64,000 bases of DNA from Pseudonocardia phyllosphaerae (GTDB lineage Bacteria; Actinomycetota; Actinomycetes; Mycobacteriales; Pseudonocardiaceae): positions 186,001-250,000 of the forward strand of contig NZ_JBKGXS010000001.1 in the NCBI RefSeq assembly GCF_046546475.1, written 5' to 3'. The translations under genes were made by a program, and so were the position numbers. Positions within the stretch are counted from its first letter, which is position 1, and every line of letters starts with the position of its first letter. Below the pieces are notes generated by a model that searched no databases, had not been told where the DNA came from, and saw only the letters and a program-made list of their open reading frames with translations. Below, in pieces: positions 23,909 through 31,486 of the stretch.

Positions 23909-25786
23909 TCAGGCGGCGGTGCAGGCGTACTGCTCCGGGCCGAACTGGGTCCGGTACAGCTCGGCGTAGCGCCCGTCGCGGGCCAGCAGCGCCGCGTGCG
24001 TGCCGCGCTCGGCGATCCGGCCGTGCTCGAGCACCAGGATCTCGTCGGCGCCGCGGACCGTGGACAGCCGGTGCGCGATCACGATCGCGGTCCGGCCGTC
24101 GAGGGCCTCTGCCAGCGCCGCCTGCACCGCCGCCTCCGACGTCGAGTCCAGGCTGGCCGTGGCCTCGTCGAGCACCACGACCCGCGGCCGGGCCAGCAGC
24201 ACCCGCGCGATCGTCATCCGCTGCCGCTCCCCGCCGGAGAGCCGGTACCCGCGCTCACCGACGACCGTGCCGAGCCCGTCGGGCAGCGAGGCGACCAGCT
24301 CGTCGAGCCGGGCCCGGCGCAGCGCGTCCCACAGGTCGTCGTCGGTGGCGTCCGGGGCGCCGATCCGCAGGTTCGCGGCGATCGTGTCGTGCAGCAGGTG
24401 ACCGTCCTGGGTCACGAACCCGACGGTCCGGTGCACCGACGCCGTCGTCAGCTCCCGCACGTCGGTCCCGCCGATCCGGACGGCGCCGGAGCCTGCGTCG
24501 TAGAGCCGGGCGACGAGCTGGGCGACCGTCGACTTCCCGGCGCCCGACGACCCGACCAGCGCCACCATCCGGCCGGCCGGGACGGTGAACGAGACGTCGT
24601 GCAGCACCTGCTCGCCGCCGCGGGTGTCCAGCGTCGCGACCTCCTCCAGCGAGGCCAGCGACACCTGCTCGGCGGTCGGGTAGGCGAACGAGACGTGGTC
24701 GAACGCGACCCCGACCGGGCCGTCCGGGACGGGGCGGGCGCCCGGCGCGTCGTCGATCATCGGCTTCAGGTCGAGCACCTCGAAGACGCGCTCGAAGCTG
24801 ACCAGCACCGTCATGATCTCCATGCGGGCCCCGGCCAGCGCCGTCAGCGGCTGGTAGAGCCGGGTCAGCAGCATCGCCAGCGCGACGACGTCGCCGGAGC
24901 TCAGCGAGCCCGCCAGCGCGAACCCGCCGCCGATGCCGTAGACCAGCGCGACGGCCAGCGACGACGCCAGCGTCAGCGCCGTCACGAACACCCACTGCAG
25001 CATCGCCGACCGGACGCCGATCGTGCGGACCCGGTCGGCCCGCTCGGCGAACTCCGCGGACTCCTGTTCCGGGCGCCCGAACAGCTTCACCAGGGTGGCG
25101 CCGGGTGCGGAGAACCGCTCGGTCATCCGGGTGCTCATCGCCGCGTTCTGGTCGGCGGCCTCCCGCTCCAGCGACGCCAGCCTGCGGCCCATCAGTCGCG
25201 CCGGGATCAGGAACAGCGGCAGCAGCACCGCGACGAACACGGTGACCTGCCAGGACGTCGCGAGCATGACGCCGAGCGTCAGCGCCAGGACCACGACGTT
25301 GGACACGACCCCGGCGAGGGTGTCGGAGAACGCGCGCTGCGCGCCGAGCACGTCGGAGTTCAGCCGGGACACCAGCGCCCCGGTGCGGGTACGGGTGAAG
25401 AACGCGACCGGCAGCCGCTGGACGTGGTCGAACACCGTCGTCCGCAGCTGGTGGATCAGGCCCTCGCCGAGGTTCGCCGAGAGCCACCGGGTGACCAGCG
25501 ACAGCCCGGCCTCGGCGAGCGCCGCGACCGCGATCAGCGTGGCGACGCCGACCAGGATCGGGAGCGGGCGGGCCGCGGTGATCGCGTCGACGGCCCGCCC
25601 GGCGAGCAGCGGGGTGACCACGGTGAGCACCGCGGCCGCCGTACTGCTCGCCAGGAACCACGCCATCCGCCGCCGGTGCGGCCGGGCCAGGCGCAGGATC
25701 CGCCGGGTCGTCTCCCCGGCCGGGCGGTGCTGCGTGCCCGGCTCGGAGCTCGCGTTGCGCATGGCCATGTAGATGCTCGCGTCCAT
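23909..25786 (-). CDS. ABC exporter half-transporter (permease fused to ATPase)
   Basis: The 625-residue protein has six membrane segments (about 40-330, ABC_membrane type) followed by the ATPase: Walker A VGSSGAGKST (411-420), Q-loop FVTQDGH, signature LSGGERQR (516-523), Walker B VVVLDEA (536-542) and the switch His in IVIAHRLSTV. It works as a homodimer or with another half to export drugs or lipids. An ATG at 25786 lies about 7 nt after a TAGCGT hexamer, so the mRNA should be leaderless. The promoter has a 19-bp spacer with a palindrome, the hallmark of MerR-family activation, but no merR gene is in the window. Confidence 0.92.
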   Translation of the reverse strand: MDASIYMAMRNASSEPGTQHRPAGETTRRILRLARPHRRRMAWFLASSTAAAVLTVVTPLLAGRAVDAITAARPLPILVGVATLIAVAALAEAGLSLVTRWLSANLGEGLIHQLRTTVFDHVQRLPVAFFTRTRTGALVSRLNSDVLGAQRAFSDTLAGVVSNVVVLALTLGVMLATSWQVTVFVAVLLPLFLIPARLMGRRLASLEREAADQNAAMSTRMTERFSAPGATLVKLFGRPEQESAEFAERADRVRTIGVRSAMLQWVFVTALTLASSLAVALVYGIGGGFALAGSLSSGDVVALAMLLTRLYQPLTALAGARMEIMTVLVSFERVFEVLDLKPMIDDAPGARPVPDGPVGVAFDHVSFAYPTAEQVSLASLEEVATLDTRGGEQVLHDVSFTVPAGRMVALVGSSGAGKSTVAQLVARLYDAGSGAVRIGGTDVRELTTASVHRTVGFVTQDGHLLHDTIAANLRIGAPDATDDDLWDALRRARLDELVASLPDGLGTVVGERGYRLSGGERQRMTIARVLLARPRVVVLDEATASLDSTSEAAVQAALAEALDGRTAIVIAHRLSTVRGADEILVLEHGRIAERGTHAALLARDGRYAELYRTQFGPEQYACTAA

Positions 25787-25793
25787 GACCAGG

Positions 25794-25824
25794 ACGCTAA
25801 GAGCTGAAGTTCACTTCAGGTCAA
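25794..25824 (-). promoter_or_regulatory. MerR/SoxR-type promoter with 19-bp spacer and dyad operator
   Basis: On the minus strand TTGACC (25824-25819) and TAGCGT (25799-25794) are separated by 19 bp. Within and beside the spacer lies a dyad at 25804-25819: CTGAAGT, 2-nt centre, ACTTCAG. Long-spacer promoters with a central dyad are activated by MerR-family proteins, which untwist the DNA. This predicts that the ABC exporter is induced by a drug- or redox-sensing MerR protein encoded elsewhere. Confidence 0.8.
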
Positions 25825-25852
25825 GCGAATCCGCGGATCGGATCCGCGCAGC

Positions 25853-27100
25853 TCAGGCCGTCGCGGCCTCGAAGTCCTCGTCGGCGGCGTCGTTGACGTC
25901 GGGCAGCGTCCACGGCCGCACGACCACGAACAGCGCGATCGCGGACAGCGTGATCGCCCCGAACATCGACAGCCCCATGGCGAGCGCGTCGTTGCCCAGC
26001 AGGCCGACGATCGGGGAGGTGGCCGCCCCGATGCCGAACTGCAGGCAGCCCAGCAGCGCCGACGCCGTACCGGCCGTCTCGCCGTGCCGGGCCAGCGCGA
26101 GCGCAGGCGCGTTCGGCAGGACGAACCCGGCGCACAGCAGCAGCGGCCAGACCCCGGCGAGCACACCGGGCAGCCCGCCGACCCCGAGGGCGGTGAGCAC
26201 CGCGAGCAGCGCACCGAACACGACGCCCGCGGAGACCGCGACCGTCATGACCTGCCGCGGCTCGAAGCGGCGCAGCAGGACCGGGTTCAGCTGGGTGCCG
26301 ACGACCAGCCAGATCGCGCCGGCGCCGAACAGCAGGCCGAACGTCTGCTGGTCCAGCCCGAACTGCTGCTGGTAGACGTACGCGGCGCCGGAGACGTAGC
26401 TGAACAGCGCGCCCATCGCCAGGCCCGCGACGAGCACCAGCCCGACGAAGGTCCGGTCGCGCAGCAGGTGGCCGTAGGTGCGCAGGGTGGCACCGAACCG
26501 CAGCGGGCGGCGCCGCGACGGCGGCAGCGTCTCCGGCAGCCCGGTCGTGACCACGGCGAGCATCACCAGGCCGTAGACGGCGAGCACGAGGAACACCCCG
26601 CGCCACGACGTCCAGGTCAGCAGCGCCCCGCCGAGTGTCGGCGCGAGCACCGGGGCCGCGCCCATGACCAGGATCAGCCGGGACAGCATGGTCGCGGCGG
26701 CGCGCCCGGTGAACAGGTCACGCACCACGGCCAGGCCGACGACGGCCCCGGCCGAGGCACCGACGCCCTGCAGCACCCGCAGCACGCCCAGCATCTCGAT
26801 CGACGGCGTGACCCAGACCAGCGCGGACGCGACCACGTGCAGCCCGGCGCCGAGCAGCAGCGGCACGCGCCGCCCCAGCGCGTCGGACAGCGGCCCGATC
26901 AGGATCTGGCCGAGCGCGAGCCCGGCCAGCGTCCCGGTCAGCGTGAGCTGCACGGTCGTCCCGGACGCGGCCAGATCGCGTCCGACGTCCGGCAGCGCGG
27001 GCAGGTACGTGTCGATGGTCAGTGGCCCGAGCGCGATGAGCGCGCCCAGGATCAGTGCGAGCCGAACCTTGCTCGGTGCGGCCGTGCCGGTAGTGGACAC
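25853..27100 (-). CDS. Bcr/CflA-family multidrug MFS transporter
   Basis: The 415-residue protein has 12 predicted membrane segments. It matches drug:H+ antiporters of the Bcr/CflA type: IDTYLPALPDVGRDLAAS in the first loop, GPLSDALGRRVPLL (motif A) and RVLQGVGASAGAVVGLAVVRDL (motif C region). It should export drugs such as chloramphenicol- or bicyclomycin-like compounds, which is family inference. The GTG at 27100 has GGAGGGGAG immediately upstream; the frame runs further up without family sequence. A perfect 14-bp inverted repeat sits at 27128-27176 in its leader. It follows the ABC exporter gene's promoter, on the same strand, so two efflux systems are neighbours. Confidence 0.9.
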   Translation of the reverse strand: MSTTGTAAPSKVRLALILGALIALGPLTIDTYLPALPDVGRDLAASGTTVQLTLTGTLAGLALGQILIGPLSDALGRRVPLLLGAGLHVVASALVWVTPSIEMLGVLRVLQGVGASAGAVVGLAVVRDLFTGRAAATMLSRLILVMGAAPVLAPTLGGALLTWTSWRGVFLVLAVYGLVMLAVVTTGLPETLPPSRRRPLRFGATLRTYGHLLRDRTFVGLVLVAGLAMGALFSYVSGAAYVYQQQFGLDQQTFGLLFGAGAIWLVVGTQLNPVLLRRFEPRQVMTVAVSAGVVFGALLAVLTALGVGGLPGVLAGVWPLLLCAGFVLPNAPALALARHGETAGTASALLGCLQFGIGAATSPIVGLLGNDALAMGLSMFGAITLSAIALFVVVRPWTLPDVNDAADEDFEAATA

Positions 27101-27127
27101 CGGTCTCCCCTCCGTGTCGGGCACGGC

Positions 27128-27176
27128 GTCGGAACGGATGACGTGCCCGAGTCGGTCCAACCTCATCCGTTCCGAC
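27128..27176 (-). promoter_or_regulatory. Perfect 14-bp inverted repeat upstream of the MFS transporter
   Basis: Arms GTCGGAACGGATGA (27128-27141) and its exact complement (27163-27176) are separated by 21 nt and end 28 nt before the GTG start. It could be a pair of operator half-sites for a repressor or an RNA hairpin in the 5' leader. A leader hairpin would sit directly before the ribosome site and could regulate translation. Confidence 0.65.
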
Positions 27177-27231
27177 TTCGATTCCCTCCCGCAATCATCG
27201 GTCGGGTGACCGCGGTCACTCCGGGCCGGGG

Positions 27232-29316
27232 TCAGCCGGTCGTGACCTCCTCCAGCACCCCGGCCGCGGGCGCGCCCGGCGCCGGGGCCCAGGCGTCGTC
27301 GTCGAGCATGGGGCAGGCCAGCCAGGTGTCGGGGATGCCGAAGCCGTCGACGAGGGTGCCCGCGTACGGGCGCAGCTCGGCGCACAGGCCGTTGACCAGC
27401 GGTCGGATCGAGCGGGACTCGGCGGCGGTGAGCCGGCCGGTCTCCAGGTACCAGGCGCGCTCGCGGTCGATCGTCGACAGCACGTGCAGGTCGTAGACCT
27501 TCTCCAGCAGCTCCCGCACGCCCGGGTCGGTGACCGTCTCAAGCTTCGCCGCGAACGACTCCTCGACCAGGCAGTCGACGTGCGCGCGGGCGGCGACGAG
27601 CAGCAGGTCCTGCGAGGCGTTGAACACGGCGAACTCGTCGTTGCCCGAGCGCATGGCGGGGGCGAGCCTGCGGATCGCGGTGGCCAGCGTGTCGGCGCGG
27701 CGCAGCGCCAGCAGCTCCCGGCGACGACGGCGGTCGGTCAGGTCCAGGCGCAGCCCCGGCAGCCGCCGGCCCAGCGAGGACAGCCCGGTGTGCTCGGCGA
27801 CGACCCCGGCGAGCTGACGCCCGACCAGCGGCGCGATCTTCAGCGGGTTGCCCTGCTTGATCGTCCGGCCGTAGTCGGACAACAGCTCCTTGGCCAGCAG
27901 CTGCAGCAGCACCGTGTTGTCGCCCTCGAACGTGGTGAACACGTCGGTGTCGGCCTTGAGCGCGGGCAGCAGGTTCTCCTCCAGGTAGCCCGCGCCGCCG
28001 CAGGCCTCCCGGCAGGTCTGGATGGTGGCCGTGGCGTGCCAGGTGGCGATCGCCTTGATCCCGGCCGCGGACTGCTCGAGCGTCCGCTGCTCGCGCGCAC
28101 CCACCGGGCCCGAGCCCGGGGCCTGGATGTCGTGCATCCGGGCGACCAGGTCGTCCTGGGTGAAGTGCAGGGCGTAGGTCGTGGCCAGCGCGGGCAGCAG
28201 CTTGCGCTGGTGGGCGAGGTAGTCGAGCACGGCGATCTCCTCGCCGGTCGCCGGGTTCGCGAACTGGCGGCGGCGCTCGCCGAACCGGATCGCCAGCGCG
28301 AGCGCCTTCTCCGCCGCGGCACCCGCGCCACCGGCGACCGAGATCCGGCCCCGGACGAGTGTGCCGAGCATGGTGAAGAACCTCGCCGTCTCGTTGTCGA
28401 TCGACGACGAGTACGTCCCGTCCTCGGCGACGTCGGCGAACCGGTTGAGCAGGTCCTCGCGCGGGATCCGCACACCGGAGAAGGTGAGCCGCCCGTTGTC
28501 GACGCCGTTGAGCCCGGCCTTGCGGCCGTCGTCGCCGATGGTGACGCCGGGCGCCGGGTTGCCGTCGGCGTCGCGGATCGGGACGAGGAAGGCGTGCACA
28601 CCGTGCGAAGCGCAGGCGGAGCGCGCATCGGCACCGTGCGAAGCGCAGGCGGAGCGCGCATCGGCGCTGTGGCCAACTCCGCCCGTCACGAGCTGGGCGA
28701 ACACCACGGCCATCCGGCCGTCGCGGGCGGCGTTGCCGATGTACTCCTTGCGCGCCGCCGGGTACGGGGTGTCGATCACGAACTCGGCGGTGGCCGGGTC
28801 GTACACCGCGGTGGTGTGCAGGTGCTGCACGTCCGAGCCGTGCCCGGACTCGGTCATCGCGAAGCAGCCGAGCAGCTCGCCGTCGATGATCCTGCGCAGG
28901 TAGCGCTCGTGGTGCCGCTCGGTGCCGAGCACCTGCACCGCGCCGCCGAACAGGCCCCACTGCACACCGGCCTTGACCAGCAGCGACAGGTCGCCGTAGG
29001 CGAGCATCGCGAACGCGGTGACCACGCCGCCGACGTCGCCCTGCCCGCCGACGGCCGGGTCGAACCCGGAATGCGCGCGGCCGGTGGCGGTCAGCAGCTT
29101 CAGCGCGTCGGTGACGTGCGCGCGGTAGGCCTCGGAGCTGAAGTCGGGGTCGGCGCGCATGCCGGGCTGGCCGGCGAGCTGTGCGCGCGTCTCCTCGCGG
29201 ACGGTCGCCCAGCGGCCGTCGACCACCGCCCGGAGAGCGGAAGTGTCGACCACCGCCCGGAGGGCGGAAGTGTCGACAGCAGTGGGGTCGACGGCGGTGG
29301 TGTCGGGAGCGGTCAT
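27232..29316 (-). CDS. Acyl-CoA oxidase-like acyl-CoA dehydrogenase with in-frame repeat insertions
   Basis: The 694-residue flavoprotein is of the acyl-CoA oxidase (ACOX) type, longer than usual acyl-CoA dehydrogenases (about 380-400) because of an extra C-terminal helical domain. The flavin-binding motif is CFAMTESGHGSDV (151-163); the second one is CREACGGAGYLEENLL with TTFEGDNTVLLQ. It would oxidise acyl-CoA to enoyl-CoA with FAD. Two tandem repeats interrupt the normal sequence: TSALRAVVD twice (16-33) and ADARSACASHG twice (218-239), the latter in a surface loop between VTGGVGHS and VHAFLVPIRD. The reading frame is kept. Its first 4 bp overlap the end of a TetR gene, so they are co-transcribed. 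Confidence 0.88.
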   Translation of the reverse strand: MTAPDTTAVDPTAVDTSALRAVVDTSALRAVVDGRWATVREETRAQLAGQPGMRADPDFSSEAYRAHVTDALKLLTATGRAHSGFDPAVGGQGDVGGVVTAFAMLAYGDLSLLVKAGVQWGLFGGAVQVLGTERHHERYLRRIIDGELLGCFAMTESGHGSDVQHLHTTAVYDPATAEFVIDTPYPAARKEYIGNAARDGRMAVVFAQLVTGGVGHSADARSACASHGADARSACASHGVHAFLVPIRDADGNPAPGVTIGDDGRKAGLNGVDNGRLTFSGVRIPREDLLNRFADVAEDGTYSSSIDNETARFFTMLGTLVRGRISVAGGAGAAAEKALALAIRFGERRRQFANPATGEEIAVLDYLAHQRKLLPALATTYALHFTQDDLVARMHDIQAPGSGPVGAREQRTLEQSAAGIKAIATWHATATIQTCREACGGAGYLEENLLPALKADTDVFTTFEGDNTVLLQLLAKELLSDYGRTIKQGNPLKIAPLVGRQLAGVVAEHTGLSSLGRRLPGLRLDLTDRRRRRELLALRRADTLATAIRRLAPAMRSGNDEFAVFNASQDLLLVAARAHVDCLVEESFAAKLETVTDPGVRELLEKVYDLHVLSTIDRERAWYLETGRLTAAESRSIRPLVNGLCAELRPYAGTLVDGFGIPDTWLACPMLDDDAWAPAPGAPAAGVLEEVTTG
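28600..28665. repeat. Two tandem 33-bp repeats inside the acyl-CoA oxidase gene
   Basis: Units 28600-28632 and 28633-28665 are identical and encode 11 residues each, with the core GTGCGAAGCGCAGGCGGAGC. The same 33 bp is not seen elsewhere in the window. It contains CGCGC-rich and GCGGAGCGCGC sequence and looks like a small mobile or REP-like insertion that happened to stay in frame. Confidence 0.88.
29218..29271. repeat. Two tandem 27-bp repeats at the 5' end of the acyl-CoA oxidase gene
   Basis: Units 29218-29244 and 29245-29271 differ at one base and encode TSALRAVVD twice, close to the start codon. A further GTCGAC follows the second unit. The duplication lengthens the N-terminus by nine residues and may vary between strains. 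Confidence 0.85.
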
Positions 29317-30014
29317 GGCTGAACCTCCTGCACGTGCGGTGCCAGGCCGGACAGGCCGGACCAGGCGAGGTCGGTGAGGCGTGCGGTGAGCTGTGCGCGA
29401 TCGGTGCCGTCCGGGCGGGCGAGCCAGTCGTCGGCCGCGCCGCGGACCAGTCCGACGACGCCGTGCCCCCAGATCCGCGCGGACGCGGCGCGCTCCTCGG
29501 GGCCCGCACCCGGGTTCAGGTGCGCGCCGATCACGGCGGCGACCTCGTCGCCGATCACCGTGACCAGGTCGTTCACCGGATCGGGTGTTCCGTCGTCGGG
29601 GGTCGCGGTGCGCCCGCGCCGGGCCGGGGCCTGGGTGAGCAGCGGGCGGTGCACGACGAAGCGGTAGAGCTCGGGGTCGATCTCGATCAGCCGGACGTAG
29701 GCGTCGATCCCGGCGGCGACGGCCGCACGCGGCCCGAGCGCGGGGTCGTCCAGCGCGGCCGTGGTGGCGGTGCGGATCTCGTGCAGCAGCACGCCGGCGA
29801 CGGACTCGCAGACCGCGGTGTAGAGGCCCGTCCGGTCGCCGAAGTGCCGGTAGACCACGGTCTTGCTGGTCCCGGCGTCGGCGGCGATCTCGTCCATCCC
29901 GAGCCCTGCGCCGTGCCGGCGGATGGCACCGATCGCGGCCGCCACGAGCTGCGCCCGCCGCTGCTCACGGTGCTCGTCCCACCGGCTGTCCCGCCGGTCT
30001 CGTCCCGCCTTCAC
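29313..30014 (-). CDS. TetR-family regulator of the fatty acid module
   Basis: The 233-residue protein has a TetR helix-turn-helix (QLVAAAIGAIRRHGAGLGMD, then AGTSKTVVYRHFGDRTGLY) and an all-helical ligand domain. It is the first gene of the operon with the acyl-CoA oxidase (4-bp overlap) and is divergent from the thiolase-reductase-hydratase operon, so a fatty acyl-CoA ligand is likely. The GTG at 30014 lies 7 nt after a TACTCT hexamer at 30022-30027, which fits a leaderless transcript. A 25-bp dyad at 30018-30042 overlaps this hexamer and is the probable operator. Confidence 0.88.
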   Translation of the reverse strand: MKAGRDRRDSRWDEHREQRRAQLVAAAIGAIRRHGAGLGMDEIAADAGTSKTVVYRHFGDRTGLYTAVCESVAGVLLHEIRTATTAALDDPALGPRAAVAAGIDAYVRLIEIDPELYRFVVHRPLLTQAPARRGRTATPDDGTPDPVNDLVTVIGDEVAAVIGAHLNPGAGPEERAASARIWGHGVVGLVRGAADDWLARPDGTDRAQLTARLTDLAWSGLSGLAPHVQEVQP

Positions 30015-30017
30015 GAA

Positions 30018-30042
30018 ACTCAGAGTACCGTGTACCTTGAGT
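30018..30042. promoter_or_regulatory. TetR operator between tetR and the thiolase operon
   Basis: A dyad with 11-bp arms (30018-30028 and 30032-30042, 9 of 11 matching) and a 3-nt centre covers the -10 of tetR (TACTCT, 30027-30022 on the minus strand) and a TTGAGT -35 candidate for the rightward operon (30037-30042, with TAACCG at 30059-30064 after 16 nt). Binding of one dimer would shut off both directions. Confidence 0.7.
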
Positions 30043-30178
30043 ATCGGCTACCCGGTGGTAACCGGTGACGAGTACGGCGAGACCGGCCCAGGATCCGCCC
30101 GCGGCCCCGTTTCCGCAGGGGACGAGCCCGATCGGGTGGTGGACGGGCCCCACTGAGCCCACTGAGAAGGGACATCCC

Positions 30179-31486
30179 ATGCCAGCCAGCACCCGGCGCG
30201 CCGCCGTCATCGGTGGTAACCGGATCCCGTTCGCGCGGGCCAACGGCGCCTACTCGGGCGCCTCGAACCTCGACATGCTCACCGCGACCCTCGACGGCCT
30301 CGTGGCCCGCTTCGGGCTCGCCGGTGAGCGGCTCGGCGAGGTCGTCGCGGGGGCGGTGCTCAAGCACTCCCGCGACTTCAACCTGACCCGTGAGGCCGTT
30401 CTCGGCTCGCGGCTCAGCCCGGCCACGGCCGCGTACGACATCCAGCAGGCCTGCGGCACCGGCCTGGAGGCGACGATCGCCGTCGCCAACAAGATCGCGC
30501 TCGGCCAGGTCGAGGCGGGCGTGGCGGGCGGCGTGGACACCGCGTCCGACGCGCCGCTGGCCCTGAACGACGACCTGCGCCGGATCCTGGTGCGCGCCAA
30601 CGCCGCCCGCAGCGCCGTCGAGCGCATCCGGTTGCTCGGCGACCTGCGCCCGGGCCAGATCGTGCCGGAGATCCCGCAGAACTCCGAGCCGCGCACGGGA
30701 CTCTCGATGGGCGAGCACGCGGCGCGCACCGCGCTGGAGTGGGGCATCGGCCGCACCGAGCAGGACGAGCTGACCGCGCGCAGCCACCGCAACCTCGCCG
30801 CCGCCTACGACCGCGGCTTCTTCGACGACCTGGTCACGCCGTACCTGAAGCTGACCCGCGACGACAACCTGCGCCCCGACTCGTCGGTGTCCAAGCTCGC
30901 GAAGCTCAAGCCGGTCTTCGGCAAGGACAGCCCGGACGCGACGATGACCGCGGGCAACTCGACCCCGCTCACCGACGGCGCCGCGCTGGTGCTGCTCGGC
31001 TCCGACGAGTGGGCCGCCGAGCACCGGCTGCCGGTGCTCGCCCATGTCGTCGATGCCGAGACCAGCGGTGTGGACTACGTGCACGGAGGCGACGGGCTGC
31101 TCACCGCGCCGGTGTTCGCCGTGCCGCGGCTGCTCGAGCGCAACGGGCTCACCCTGCAGGACTTCGACCTGTACGAGATCCACGAGGCGTTCGCGTCGGT
31201 CGTGCTGGTGCAGCGCAAGGCCTGGGAGGACGCGCAGTTCTGCAAGGAACGGCTCGGCCTCGACGCCCCGCTGGGACCGATCGACGACGCCAAGCTCAAC
31301 GTCACCGGCTCCTCGCTGGCCGCGGGGCACCCGTTCGCCGCGACCGGTGGCCGGATCGTCGCCACCCTGGCCAAGCTGCTGCGGGAGAAGGCCGACACCG
31401 AGAAGAAGGACCAGCGCGGGCTGATCTCGATCTGCGCCGCGGGTGGCCAGGGCGTCACCGCGATCCTGGAGGCGAAGAAGTCGTGA
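30179..31486 (+). CDS. Acetyl-CoA C-acyltransferase (thiolase), FadA2/FadI type
   Basis: The 435-residue enzyme cleaves 3-ketoacyl-CoA or condenses acetyl-CoA. Catalytic residues are plain: the nucleophile Cys92 in QQACGTGLEA, the His of YEIHEAFASV, the GHP motif in SSLAAGHPFAATGG, and the C-terminal Cys419 in SICAAGGQG. The ATG at 30179 has GAGAAGGGAC upstream. Its stop overlaps the next start (GTGA), so it is translationally coupled to the reductase. The gene set thiolase, FabG4-type reductase and MaoC hydratase is also found together in mycobacteria (fadA2, fabG4, htdX), pointing to a fatty-acid elongation or degradation unit. Confidence 0.92.
   Translation: MPASTRRAAVIGGNRIPFARANGAYSGASNLDMLTATLDGLVARFGLAGERLGEVVAGAVLKHSRDFNLTREAVLGSRLSPATAAYDIQQACGTGLEATIAVANKIALGQVEAGVAGGVDTASDAPLALNDDLRRILVRANAARSAVERIRLLGDLRPGQIVPEIPQNSEPRTGLSMGEHAARTALEWGIGRTEQDELTARSHRNLAAAYDRGFFDDLVTPYLKLTRDDNLRPDSSVSKLAKLKPVFGKDSPDATMTAGNSTPLTDGAALVLLGSDEWAAEHRLPVLAHVVDAETSGVDYVHGGDGLLTAPVFAVPRLLERNGLTLQDFDLYEIHEAFASVVLVQRKAWEDAQFCKERLGLDAPLGPIDDAKLNVTGSSLAAGHPFAATGGRIVATLAKLLREKADTEKKDQRGLISICAAGGQGVTAILEAKKS

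Noticed and set aside
28600..29271. Frameshift in the acyl-CoA oxidase as the cause of its odd segments
   Set aside because: Both odd segments are exact multiples of three and the family sequence resumes in the same frame on both sides, so they are in-frame duplications.
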